64,000 bases of DNA, taken from positions 124,001 through 188,000 of the forward strand of contig JAWWNJ010000171.1 in the NCBI GenBank assembly GCA_037176885.1, in the 5' to 3' direction. Below, one piece after another: positions 1 through 11,697 of this stretch. Source of the stretch: Favolaschia claudopus. Taxonomy: Eukaryota; Basidiomycota; Agaricomycetes; Agaricales; Mycenaceae. Numbering within the stretch: position 1 is the stretch's first letter; each line of letters opens with the position of its first letter. The notes beneath the pieces were generated by a model. It was not told where the DNA came from and ran no database searches. It was given only the letters and a program-made list of their open reading frames with translations. Position numbers and translations under genes: made by a program.

Positions 1-1426
1 ATTATGATTCATCAGCCCAGCCGACATCCTGATCTCACTGCTTCAAAATTCAAATCCCTCCTGTGAGTTCTTTTACGGGCGACTCGAATATGTCTGACTC
101 CTGTACTCTCAGCAAAATGTGCAACTGGATATGGGTGTGTTACATTTATCGACTCTGTGGACATCGACAAGAGGGTCCATTTGTGAATCATATCCTCCCT
201 CACCTTCGTTCTCTCTACTAATTTCTCGCACGGCCTCAGAAACAATATCCCTGTGGACTTGGCTGCTCTGTGAGTGCATTTATCTCCGGAGTTGATACCA
301 CTCACGCATATAAACTCAGCCCCCTCAATCGCAATTTATTCCCAGAACCGCAGCGCTGGGAGTGGCTTAGTCTCCCGCAATCAGACTCTATGAGATATAT
401 GATAGTCGATATATCTTTATATAGAGTCTGATTTTGTTGGCACCTGTCAAATGGGACCTCGGATTTTGTGACAATTTTGATGGCACGTGCAGATAGTTCC
501 ACGCCCAAATTCGGACGATTTTGCTATTGCCCCAGGCCTACAGGCATTTTAAATCCATAAACCATTGCAGGGGCACTATTAAACCATGCACCACTAACGT
601 TTATGGGCTCAGGACTCGAATATTGATAGGAAGTGTGAATTCAACCAATTTTGATACCTCGTTGAAAACTCCGTCGTTTTTGTATGTCTACTGTCAGGGT
701 AAGCGGCCACTACCTTTCTTGGGCTATTCAATTGTCTCAAACCTGCACATATGCGCACAGACTCACAAAAGGTGGCCAAACGAAGTCTTGCGTCCCAATC
801 CGGACATGAGAAGTGTGACATGTCACATCAAAAACCGAGGTCCTGGTTGACAGGCGCCAACAAATACAGACTAGGAGTGGCTCATGCAGATTCAAAGTGT
901 GCCAATTGTGCTCGATTTAGATCAAGGCGGTGAAATGTTTCGGGCGGTGGATTACGAGGAACTTGAAATTTAATAAACTTGCTGCTCAGTAGGCGAAAAT
1001 ATGAGCATGAGGCAGCGCACAACATAGGCTTTGTTCGCCAACTTGACGATGGATTCTTGTTCAAAATCCAACACCCTATCTTAATAATTCAATAACGTTG
1101 AATTTATTTATAAGCAGATACGTCGTGATTGACCACCTTGGCATATAAAATGCTCATGCTCTGTGATTTTTCTTTTCGAATAAAACAATCAAGGACAAAG
1201 CCATCATGATCGCGCTTGACGGAGGTATCATTGGTCACGCCGTGACCGTGCTTCTTGTTTTCTCCCCTCATGTCGCCACCACACCCCCTCCTTGACCTTG
1301 AGAGTATAAAACTCCTTCGACCGAACCTGAAGGTGAGTATAACTCTCCGATTTTTGTAGGGTCTAGCTGAAATGAATCAACGCCGAGATCCTTGCTCAAG
1401 GTCCATGCAAAGATGGGAAAGAGGCG
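1..1426. other. no gene recognised
   Basis: Short open frames on both strands show no recognisable domain, and no plausible spliced model emerged. I see no repeat or RNA gene here. The segment probably serves as intergenic DNA beside the remnant that follows. Confidence 0.3.
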
Positions 1427-1900
1427 TTGGTCCACATCGACGCCATTTACAATATGGTGTTTTCGGAAGCGTCATCCAACATTTCATTCGACTGGGCACT
1501 TCCAGTTTTCTACCGCCTCCTTGACTCAGGTGCGGGAAGTCTCACCGACGAAGATTTCGCAGCAGCTCGGCGTATTGCGCGTCGAACCATGCTCGTTCTT
1601 CAAGCATTGTCTATCTTGTTATCGCGAAAATCTCTTTCCTGGGATTATATGGTTCATTTCTGGCCTCGCATCTGGGAACATATTCTGTTTGAATATCGAT
1701 TCATCACCGAACTCTGCCACTTCTTCCGTCTGGACGATCCGATCGCGAAGCTGTTTCCTGTACATCTGACGCTGATTGCTTCTTGAGGATTTTCTTCGGG
1801 GTCGGATTGACGAAGTGAATTATAAACTAGGGCTGGATGCGTTCGTCAGTGGTTTAGAAGAGGACCCCGACGAAATTATTTCGTTTTGATTTCTGACGCT
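1427..1900 (+). pseudogene. remnant of an agaric-specific helical protein family
   Basis: A 119-codon frame (1427-1786) has the look of a large family of uncharacterised agaric proteins: a 'LPVFYRLLDSG' segment, an acidic 'TDEDFAAARRI' stretch and a 'WPRIWEHILF' tryptophan motif. The family resemblance is from memory and its function is unknown. Just past the stop, another frame (about 1785-1890) continues with 'RIDEVNYKLGLDAF' and an acidic tail, which also fits this family. The piece is therefore frameshifted and truncated: full members run to several hundred residues and no further exons are visible. It is probably a dead fragment. Confidence 0.4.
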
Positions 1901-2360
1901 AGAATTTACTTACACATGATTTCTCAGCAATTGATTCTTTCCACCACAAACTGCCTTCCATAATATGAGAGCGGATACAATGAGCCGTGAAGGTCGAGTA
2001 AATTAGAGAGGAAATTTCGAAACGTTGCGATATCGATGCGTCTGCCACTCTTTGGCTTCCAAGTCAGGTCGGAATATTTAGAGGTATACCGTGGCATCTG
2101 ACTTTGTTCAGTAACTCTTACTGTAATAGCGGAGAGCCTTCAATCAATCTCGACACCTTGCCACCAGAAGAATTCTTTGGAAAGTCACCGCCCTTCAATT
2201 GTTCAGACTCTAATACTAGGCCGGCATTGTACACGACGCGGTGAAATCTGGGTCAATGTCTCCCGTTGTACTCGAAGGCAAGTTATTTATTAGTATCAAG
2301 CTTGATTAAGACCGACTGAACTGAGACCATGATAGACGAATAGGCGCCTTGATTTCGGCG

Positions 2361-3336
2361 TCAAGATAAGTACAGCACAGGGATCCAGGATGAACAATGG
2401 TGGTACATTTGCGCCAAAACATAACTAATTTGAATTCGAAACATGTCGTGCACCATTGAAACTAGAGAGATCGACATCCGTGCTCTATTTGCGCGTTGGC
2501 CGCAAGCATTGCACAGAACCACACCGGTAGTGGGATGGTGCCTCCACTGCTTTGTGTCCTGCGTGCCACATTCTGAGCATACGCGCGCATTGCGTGGAAT
2601 AGCCCGATGGCGGCGGGAAGGCAGGCGGGCCGGCGCCGCCGCAATCTTCTGGCGCATAAAGGTGAGGATGATTTGGGGATCGATTTCTTCTTCGCGCATC
2701 ATGCGTATCAAACGCTCGCAGAACTGGCTGTGGCGGGCGTCGGTGGGACGTGAGGTGGGTGTGTTAATGGGAGGGTTGGATAGCATGGATGAATCGACAG
2801 AGCCAGAGCCGCTGTCGACTTGATGCTGCGTATTGGCTCCACCACCGTTGCGCCCAACCACACCCACATGTGTAGTCGGGGACATCTGAGGATGGGTTGA
2901 ATTGTCCCATTCATTGGAGCGGATGAGCAGCGCATCTAGATCTAGAGTCGGAGTGGCCATAGACATATTCCAGATGCCATATTCGTTAAACAGGAAGTCG
3001 TCGAAAGATGGGCAAGGGTTGGCAGGAAGGCTGTGTCAAGTAAGATAACCGTCGACAAGCTGGGCAATATGCCACGCACGATGCTTCCTCTGTAGCTGGG
3101 ACGATGGGAGATGGGTTGTGCGCGTAATCCAGGTTGAAGTTGCAACCGTAATCATCAACGCCCGAGTTTTCGGGATGGGGAATGATGGCGTGCATCTGCT
3201 CAAGGACGAATGTCGCGCTTGGCGCAGCGGTGGCAAGTGACGCGGAATTGCTGTCTTTGTCAAACCCAGTCGCACTCAGGCTGGTAGGATTGAACAATGA
3301 CGTGGAAGATGGCGCCGCGAAGGAAGAGGTGGACAT
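2361..3336 (-). CDS. GATA-type zinc-finger protein G1
   Basis: Probable sequence-specific transcription factor. Two exons, 3336-3080 and 3030-2361, are joined by a 49-nt intron with a GTGCGT donor; the join keeps frame and gives 308 aa. The start is the ATG of 'MSTSSFAAP'; an in-frame upstream ATG at 3357 is also possible. The C-terminal half holds a finger C-X2-C-X18-C-X2-C ('CSEC...CNAC') with the 'QWR.HP' signature of fungal/WC-2-like GATA fingers, preceded by a basic stretch. About 60 residues earlier lies the shared module ('HSQFCERLIRMM', 'IDPQIILTFM'), here lacking its usual C-terminal 'LD..RLR' part. The N-terminus is Ser/Thr/Pro-rich and low complexity. It is the only minus-strand member and is separated by about 28 kb from the main array. 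DNA target and role are unknown. Confidence 0.85.
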
Positions 3337-3498
3337 GAGTGGGCGAGGGGGTTTCAAGTATGCTTGCAGTAGGCAGCATTCTATATAACGTTGACTTGTT
3401 GACCTTCGCCGAAACTTGGAGGCCCTTTAAGGAAATGACAGCGTGTGCTCAAACCGAGCAACGCGAAAAACGAGATGATTGACCACTGGCAGTGGAGT

Positions 3499-3519
3499 GG
3501 TAGGTAGGTAGGTAGGTAG
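3499..3519. repeat. (TAGG)n microsatellite
   Basis: About five uninterrupted copies of a 4-bp unit lie about 160 bp upstream of the G1 start codon, on the promoter side of that minus-strand gene. Confidence 0.85.
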
Positions 3520-5039
3520 CATTACTCGGCACGGTCCCTCTCAGGAACGCCGGTTTCCGGGAAATATCTGAACACAGTGCACGCTAAAACATGTTACTGT
3601 TCCCGGGTCCCTCCTCTTTCCACTAGATGAGCTCACGGTCGCAGGGGACGAGACCTCGCCGCGGTAGAACTAGCAAAAATTAGAGAGACACAAAATTTTT
3701 AACTCACTGGAACCTATTTATCAGTCCTCTTCCCTGTATACGGGCACCGAATAAAAAATCTCCAAGACTTCGTACGCAAATTTAGCAACCAGTGCAATTG
3801 TTGTCCGCGGGTAAATGATGGCCTTGAGGAACTCGGTGTTCGAGAGGCTCAACCTTTTTGGTCTGAGATCTGGTAGTTCCGAGAAGAGTTTTCGCAGAAA
3901 GATAGCTCTTAATATAACGAGATCAGCATTAGCTTCACAAGTGGAAATATGATGAATATGACCTAATGGAATCCCGGAGATCATGCTCCAGCTCAGAGAT
4001 ACACGGATTCGGTCCGATCCGTGGTTTCTGTTCCTCGTCGAAAAGTTCCGTGTCGCTCGAATTTTTAGCAATGTGAACCCAAGGCCTGGTCGCTTGGAAC
4101 GATCTACAATCATATCTTGATCATATCATGCTTGAAAACCGGTGAGTTTCAAGCAACTTGGTGCTATTTCGAAGACTTCGTTCTGTGTTCTTGCAAAATA
4201 TCCACTGGCATCTCCCACTTTCAAAGTTGACTCCGTTAATTGATCAGATCAAAGGAATGAATCTAATCAAAGGGATGATAGGGTAGCACGCACCGTAAAT
4301 ACAACTTGACTATCTTGAGACATCCAGGACTCAGAAAGTCGACAGATTATGACTCGATAAACCGTCGCAAGACCGCCGAGTGTCTGTGCGTGAAACAAAA
4401 ATGAGAGAGTAGTCGAGCATAAAACGGCCTTGTAAATTACGTTGGTTTCAGGATTGATTCAGACGCAAAGAGACAGACGGACGATTGTGCAGAGAATGTT
4501 GTGTCGAAAGCGGGAAAAATGCTTGGCGTGTTCGTATAGCGGCGCATTGAAACTTGGAGGATGAGTGGAGAGGTTTTTTGATGACGGTTCATAGTCAAGT
4601 TTGATGCCTGCCGCGTGTGTGCGTGTGACGTTTTCTGGTCGATCGATACTGTCGGAATTATTGGAAAGAGGAGAAGGAAAGCTTAAGAGGCTCCACATGA
4701 AGTTGTGCAAGGTAGATAGCCGACGTAAGGGTTGAGAATGGGGGGTAGATTGTTTAGGGCGAGACAAGAAATCGATTTCGGGTGAGACATTCGGTTGGGG
4801 AATGCCGACGAGTAACAGAAGAAGACAGGGATCACGATAAAGAGAACTTTCGGCAAAGAGTAGGTTACTATTTTGAGTGGTGTTGACTCGGATGGCCGAC
4901 TGGGGAGCAGGGACAACTACGGCTGAATTGAAAACATTGTCACGAGGCAAGCAACTCGGTGTCGATGTTGATCATATAATATTAGGCAGACGCGGGGCTA
5001 GCAGGACTTGAGAAATTGAGAAGAGGAAGCGCCGAGAGG
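3520..5039. other. no confident gene; one weak minus-strand frame
   Basis: The best candidate is a 163-codon minus-strand frame (4950-4459) beginning 'MPRDNVFNSAV', with a Leu-rich stretch ('PCLLLLLVGIP') that could be a membrane or signal-like segment. No domain is recognised and coding bias is unconvincing. Everything else looks like shadow frames. Confidence 0.25.
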
Positions 5040-5995
5040 AGACTTTGATTAAATACGATTAATACGTCGTCGAGGAAGAGGCGACGGCACACAGGAGGGC
5101 GAGGACAGGTACAGTGGGCGTTTGGCGGAAAACATGAGCGTCGAGGGTTCAGTTGCTGACGAGTGACATGCATGCGCACACCATGAATCCGATTTGCAGC
5201 GCTCGGCGTCGATGAGAAGTTATGATGATGAAGGCAAGAGATGTACAGAAGCAGTAGTTAACTCGGCGGTCTGCTACGAAGACGCTTGCCGGCCATGGAG
5301 GATAATTCGGGTATATGGCCATGGAAGCGCAGCAGGGGCGGGAGATTGAGATGACGAGCTGGAGGGTTGCGAGTCAGAGGGCCTCGGCTAGACGTCACAG
5401 CCTTGGAAATTCCAATAAAATGGACGAAAACCGGAGAAAATGGAGGCAGTGAGGGTCAAGATGGGCTCGGTGTCAGTGATCGAGATCCAAGCGATGTGTT
5501 GGGGGTTTGGAGGTGAGGAGATGCGGACCGAGTATAATTTGCTCTGAGTGCAAGGTCTTTGAGAAGATCATCAACGATGACGGCTGTCATCAGTTGAGCT
5601 ATGGACATTGTAGAACGCGTCGAGGAAGACAGAGACACACAGGAGGAGGTCGAGGGCAGGTATAGTGGGAGGTCGGCGGAGAAGATGAGGGATGAGCGGC
5701 TGACAGGTGTTGTTATAGAAATGCTCATTATTCCAGTTATCCGAATTGAGTTCGCACTGAGTGCGTGCGAAGTTGTGAACAAAAGGATAGATTTCTATTG
5801 ACGACAACGCCTGCAGGAAAACGAACCAGGTAGATACAAGCGCAGCAGCGGCGGGGAGATGACGAGCCAGCGCTTTGCTAGTCGGAGAGACTCGGCGACT
5901 CCACGTCACAGATTTGAAATTTGAATCAGCCTTGAAATTCCAAGAAAATCGAAGAAGAACCGAGAAAATGGAGGCAGCGACGGTCAAGACTCAAG
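5040..5995. repeat. diverged tandem duplication, two units of about 0.4-0.5 kb
   Basis: The segment 5050-5460 and the segment 5600-5995 share several ordered blocks. Both have a 'cgtcgaggaaga...cacacaggagg...caggta.agtggg' block near their starts. Both have a 'gatgacgagc' block in the middle, and both end with 'gagaaaatggaggcag.ga.ggtcaag'. The order and spacing are conserved, so this is a direct duplication. A minus-strand frame (5987-5571) over the second unit has two hydrophobic stretches but no clear ATG, so I do not call a gene. Confidence 0.6.
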
Positions 5996-6247
5996 AGACC
6001 CGCTAGAGAGACAGAGAGACAGAGAGGGGGAGAGGCACAGGCACTCCGAGTCTAACCAAAGCTGTTGACAACCACAGAAGAAGCCAAGTGCGGAAGCCCT
6101 TACGACATTATTTACGACTGTTTATTTGCGGGGTTTTCTGCGAAGCATTGCGTCAGGCTACCTCACCTCTTCCTTCCACATCCACCACCGACTCTACCAC
6201 CATCACTCTTATCGGAGACATAACGCCTAACAAGACAACACCGCACG

Positions 6248-9200
6248 ATGCCCACGAATATAACCACGCGCACCAACCGCCCGGGGTACTACGGCGCGGG
6301 GTCGGTCGTCGTCGCGCCGCCGTCGGCGCCGGACGAGGGGCCCACGAGGCGGACAGCGATTAGCGCGGATAAGCTGGTGCAAAGGCCATTTGAGGGGATC
6401 GAGACGGTGTGGGATGTTATTGAGTATGTGGCGAAGACGCATGGGGGAAGGGATGCGCTTGGGTGGAGGGATGTCGTTAAGGTGCGTTGGGGTTCCCTCT
6501 TCCTTTCTATTATATTAACACTTGAATCATGAAACACTAGATCCACGAAGAAGAGAAAGAATTAACCAAAGTCGTGGACGGGAAGGACATCAAGGAGAAG
6601 AAGAAGTGGAAGTACTTTGAGCTGACGGATTACAAGTATATCAGCTATGTGCAGCTGAAGGAGCGCGTGGGGGAGATTGGGAGGGGGTTGGTGGAGCTGG
6701 GGTTGGGGACGGAGGATGTGTTTAATATTTATGCCGCGACGAGGTGCGTTTTGCTCTTTCCCTTCTTCCTCTTCTTTCTCTTCCTCTCTCTCTTCCTATC
6801 TCTTCATTATATTTCACTTATTTATCTCATTCAATCCATCGCAGCCTCAACTGGCAACTCCTCGCCCACGCCTGCGGCTCCATCTCCACCCGCATCGCAA
6901 CAGCCTACGACACCCTCGGCCCTTCGGGCCTCACGCACTCGCTCAACGAGCCGCACTGCGCCGCCTTATTCACCAACGCCGCTTTGCTCCCCACCCTCCT
7001 CAGCGTCCTCCCGAATACACCGAGCGTCAGAATCATCGTGTACGACGGCGACGTCAAGGAGGAAGTGATAAGGAAGGTGCGGGAGGCGAGGGAGGGGGTG
7101 AATGTGCGTTTCTCTTCCTTTCTGTATATGATATGATATTGAGCAAGGGGATGCGTTTCCTAGATCCTCTCCATCGAGGACGTCCGCGCCCTCGGCGCTA
7201 AGTCCGCGTCGGATCCTGCGATTAACGAACAAGTGGAGAAGAGGAGACCAAAGCCGGAGACGGTGAGCTGTATCATGTATACGAGCGGGAGTACCGGTGC
7301 GCCGAAGGGCGTGGTGATTACGCATGCGAATTTGATTGCGTCGGTGCGTCTCTTCCTCTTCTACGTTGTTCACCTTATACGACGCAGTCGTATAACTCTC
7401 TTTCCTTCTATGTGAATGCTGGAGCTCACTTCGTTCGCTCTTCGCAGGTCGGCGCCGTCCACACCCTCCTCGGGCACCACCTCACCCCGGAGGACGCCTA
7501 CCTCGCGTACCTCCCGCTCGCGCACATATTGGAGTACATTGTGGAGCTGATTATGCTGTTTGTGGGGATGCCGACGGGGTTTGGGGGGGTTAAGGTGTGT
7601 GATTTATCGATTTGTTTTGCGTCTGCTTGCTTCCTCCCTCTCCCGACGATCACCTGCTCCCGACGATCACTCACCCTTCCCTAACTTTCGTATTCTTCTC
7701 TTTCCTCCCTCACTCCCGATAAATCACTCTCGTCTTCCTCCTTCCCTCAACTCCGTATTTTACATTTGTATTCCTTCCACTCACATCGCTTGGCTGTTTC
7801 TTTCGTTCTTTTTGCATTTCCCCTTTCCCCCACTTTTATCTTACACCGCGACGACGTCAGCTAACGCTGACCCCATCCCTCGCAGACCCTCACCGACGCA
7901 TCAACCCGCAACTGCCCCGGCGACATGCGCGCCTTCGCGCCCTCCATCATGGTTGGCGTCCCGTAAGTTCTCTTCTCTTCTCTTGTTATTTATCTATTTT
8001 CTTCTTCTTCTTTCTCTTCTCCTCCTTTTCCTTCTTCTTCTCTTCTCTTTTTTACTCGACCAACGGCTAAACGTGCTTTGACAGCGCCGTCTGGGAGACC
8101 ATCCGCAAGGGCATCGTAGGCAAGGCCTCGGCGGGAGGGAAGGTCAGGGAGAGTGTGTTTCGGGGGGCGGTGGAGGCTAAGCGGAGGTGAGAAAGTCTTC
8201 CTTTCGTTTCTGTCTTCTCGAGTGGATGAGTTTTCTTGGGGGGATCGTGGTGTCCCTGAGCTCCTCCTGGTGGCGACGTGCCACTTGGGAATGCTGCAGT
8301 CGCGGCGGTCTTGCTTGCTTTGCTTTGTATTTGAAGACAGACGAATGCTGATAACGCTGTTCTTTTTTTCTTTGTAGGAATACGCCCGTGCTGGGGATGC
8401 TGGCGGATAATTTTGTTCTGAGCGCGGTTAAGGCTGCGACGGGGGGGAGGTAAGTTCTTTCTTCTTCTCACTTTCTTCTCCTTCTCCCTCCTCTCACTTG
8501 CTATCGACATTCGTTTCGCTTTCACTTGTTATCGATGACTCGGAGGGAGAGCTCACCTCGTCCGCTTTACAGACTCCGCCTCGCAATGTCAGGCGGCGCG
8601 GCGATCTCGCGCGAGACGCAGGAGTTTTTGAGCGTGGCGTTGGTGATGCTGTTGCAGGGTGCGTTGTTTGCGTTTCTTTCGTTGGTTGTCTGCTTCCTTC
8701 CTTCGCCTCCATCGCTCCCTCCCCGCAAATGCTGCGTTTTCCCTCAATCCCTCTCCGCGAACGATACTTCGCTCCCCCACCTCCGCTCCCCTCCGCCTCC
8801 TTCCTTCTCCTCTCCCCTCTCCCCTCCGCTTACCGCCCCCTTCGCTCGCTTTTTTCTCTCCCCCCTCCGCTCACCTTTTCTTTCTCCCCATTACTCGCTA
8901 ACCCCCGCCCCCAGGCTACGGCATGACCGAGTCCTGCGGCATGTGCGCGATCATGCCGCCCGAGGTGTTCCGGTACGACACGGTGGGGCTGCCGGTGCCT
9001 AGTGTGGAGATTAAGGTGCGTTTTTTGGTTCAAGAAAGAGAAAAGACAAGGGGTGGGGAGGGGGAGAAAAGGGTGGGGGAGGGGTGGAGGAGGGGGGAGG
9101 TCGAGATGAATACCTTCGAGGGGAGGAGGCGAGCGGGGCATGACGGCGCTTGCAGTGGATTGAGGCACGGCTGGGGCGGAGAAAGAAGATGGTGCGAGTT

Positions 9201-10976
9201 CGTATGAGGGGGACGAGCTCGTGCTATGGGTTGAGCACGCGTCAAAAGGCCTGGTGGAGAAAGCATGCGAGTGAGCAGAACGGGGAGGTCGAGATGAATA
9301 CCTTCGGCTCGGGGAGAAGGCGAGCGGGGCGTGTCGGCGCCTGCACTTCGTTTAGTGCATCGAGGCACGGCTGGGGCGGAGAATGGCGATGGTCCTTGTC
9401 GATTCCGTATGGGGGATGGGGAGAGGCTCGTGCTTTCGCTCGAGGAAGGCCAGACGCCCGAGCGGAGTGGTGGAGAAGCTGGCGACTGCCGCTGTCGGGG
9501 GATTTCCCGGGATGATCTACGAGCGCTTGAGGAGACGCGGAGGGGAGACGGGGCCGGAGGGGCGAGAGAGGTCGAGGTGCGGGCCTACTCAGACGGGAGG
9601 TGGATCGGTAGCTCGTACAGGCGAGCGTGACGAGGGTTGCCACTGTCGTTTGGAGAAAGTGACGAGAGACGAGTACGGTGCTGTCAGCCCGCGCTCGTCG
9701 TGCTGCTTGGCTGCCTGCTTGTGGTGTACGGTGCTCGTCGAGGAAGGAAGCGGGTCCGTACAATGGCCTGTGTTTATTAGCGCCCACGGTATCCGGAGTG
9801 AGATATACCCGGACTCCGTTTCTTGGCCTGCGGCTACTTCATTCGATTATGAATACGGCCTGCGGGGATGACAGACGACGCATTCGGAGAAGGGGTGCTG
9901 CAGCCATGGGTGACCGATGAGTCGTCCAGGTGTCGATCTGGCGCTCGTATCTTCATTTTCATCTTCCTTTCGCTCTCCCCCTCCGTACGTCTGCTAACCT
10001 TCTCTTTCGTTTTGTAGTTCCGCGACGTCCCTGAGGCAGGGTACTTCAGCTGTGGGAGGAATGGGGCGACAGAGGAGAGGGGTGAGGTGAGTAGTTTCTG
10101 TTACTTCGGGTCGGGGGCTGCAGCTTCCGCCGTTCGCGATGATAGACCCGCACCTCAGCCTCCTTCACCTCTTCATGCTTATCTCGCCCTTACTCACCTC
10201 GCCTTAGGTCTGCATCCGCGGCCCCTCCGTCATCTCGGGCTACTTCAAGCGCCCCGACCTCAACGAGGACCCGACGATCTTTGCGGGCGATGGGTGGTTG
10301 AGGACGGGAGACGTGGGGCAGTGGAATGAGGACGGGACGTTGACGCTGATTGATCGGTGAGTGCCTTTTAAGCCCCGGGCGCCACATGCCCCTCGTCGTG
10401 TCATTCGCTGACGTCTGCGTCCTTCTAGCATCAAGAATTTGGTCAAGCTCGCAGGCGGAGAGGTGCGTACACGCGCCGCCGCTCCTCGCCTCCGATTCGC
10501 TGATCTATACCGCACGCACAGTACATCGCCCTCGAGCAGCTCGAATCGACGTACAAAGCGTGCAACTACGTCGCGAACATCTGTGTCCACGCGACGCAAG
10601 ACGCGAAAGCGCCCATCGCGATCATCATCCCGCACGAGCAGCATCTCCGCGCGGGGCTCAAATCGCTCGACGGGGTGGACGCGTCGAAGGGGCTGCATGA
10701 GCTGTGCACGGATTCGCGCGTCGCGGCATTGGTGCTGAAGGAGTGTAATTCGGTGGGGAAGAAGAATGGGTTTAAGGGGATGGAGATGCTGAGTGGGGTG
10801 ATATTGACGCCGGATGAGTGGACGCCGGAGAGTGGGCTTGTGACGGCTGCGCAGAAGATTCAGAGGTCGGCGATTGCGAAGAAGTTTGATAAGGAGATTA
10901 AGGTGAGTTTGTCTTCCCTGGGTGATGAGGTGACTGATGCGATGTGGCGTTGTAGGAGGCGTACAAGAATCAGTGA
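6248..10976 (+). CDS. long-chain fatty acid-CoA ligase (acyl-CoA synthetase)
   Basis: Activates long-chain fatty acids to acyl-CoA using ATP and CoA, for lipid synthesis, beta-oxidation and uptake; yeast Faa1/Faa4 type. Fifteen exons splice without any frame break into 704 aa, the usual length of this family. Exons: 6248-6481, 6541-6743, 6845-7103, 7164-7343, 7448-7594, 7886-7962, 8085-8186, 8378-8449, 8573-8658, 8915-9015, 10018-10086, 10208-10356, 10429-10462, 10522-10902, 10956-10976. Visible motifs are the AMP-binding P-loop 'YTSGSTGAPKGV', 'YLPLAHILE', the A5 motif 'YGMTESCG', the A7 motif 'GWLRTGDVG' and the A8-like 'LIDRIKNLVKLAGGEYI'. No signal peptide is seen. All introns are GT-AG, most with GTGCGT or GTGAGT donors. 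Intron 10 is exceptionally long at 1,002 nt. A decayed partial copy lies at 38.4-38.8 kb. Confidence 0.95.
9095..9383 (+). repeat. intronic direct repeat in the acyl-CoA synthetase gene
   Basis: Two copies (9095-9183 and 9282-9383) lie inside intron 10. Each begins with 'ggtcgagatgaataccttcg' and ends with 'gaggcacggctggggcggaga', with a 'gcgagcggggc' core between. The second copy is longer by a short insertion. This shows the long intron grew at least partly by local duplication. Confidence 0.75.
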
Positions 10977-11697
10977 GCCGAAAGGCTTTGAGAAATAAGT
11001 GGTTATTCCATTCGACTTGTACGGTGTCAATACGTTTCGTTTCGTTTTCTTCATACACGAAACAGTGCTCCTTGGTATACATTTTCTTACACACCTGTAT
11101 AATCGTGCTCCTTACAGCAGATACCTTGTACATACCTACGTGGGTTCAAATTACTTTTTGAAATGACTTTGACTTGGGAGAGCGGAGACCTGTCTAATTA
11201 GGGAATTTGGTGCGAAACTCTTCGCGGTCGCTAGTGTTAGGACGCTCGCCGAGAAGATACGTGTCTTATGATTTGGATTTTAAGAGAATGGTTCCGCTCC
11301 GATCTCCACTCAATATTAGATCAGATTCCTCGAAATTCGGAAAGATCGAGATCAGTCTCGAGGAATAGCAAGACATTCGGCGCGGCCGCAGTGGTGTGCC
11401 CGTGCGGCGGCACCGCTGTTCCCAAAGCCAGAGTTTTGCATGTGGTCTTGACTTGACAAATTGTCCTTGAAAGAATGCGGTTATTTTTGAGGGGTGGATT
11501 CAGTTTTCAGCTGAGATTGACGTTGATAGAGTATGAGGCGCGTGGAGAGACTCAAAGCACCCAATGCATCGACGCAAATCATTTCTGGTATGTTGTGGAC
11601 ATCATACAACAGATACAGGGCACATTTGAGATTACAAATCAATACACCAGTAAGTTGACCGAACCAAATACAAAACGAATAACCCGAGAAGTTGAAA
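10977..11697. other. intergenic, no gene seen
   Basis: This is the region between the 3' ends of the acyl-CoA synthetase and the convergent DUF6534 gene. It contains a 'ggagacctg.ctaattagg.aattt' block (11187-11213) that recurs near 15569. No coding exon is supported. Confidence 0.4.
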
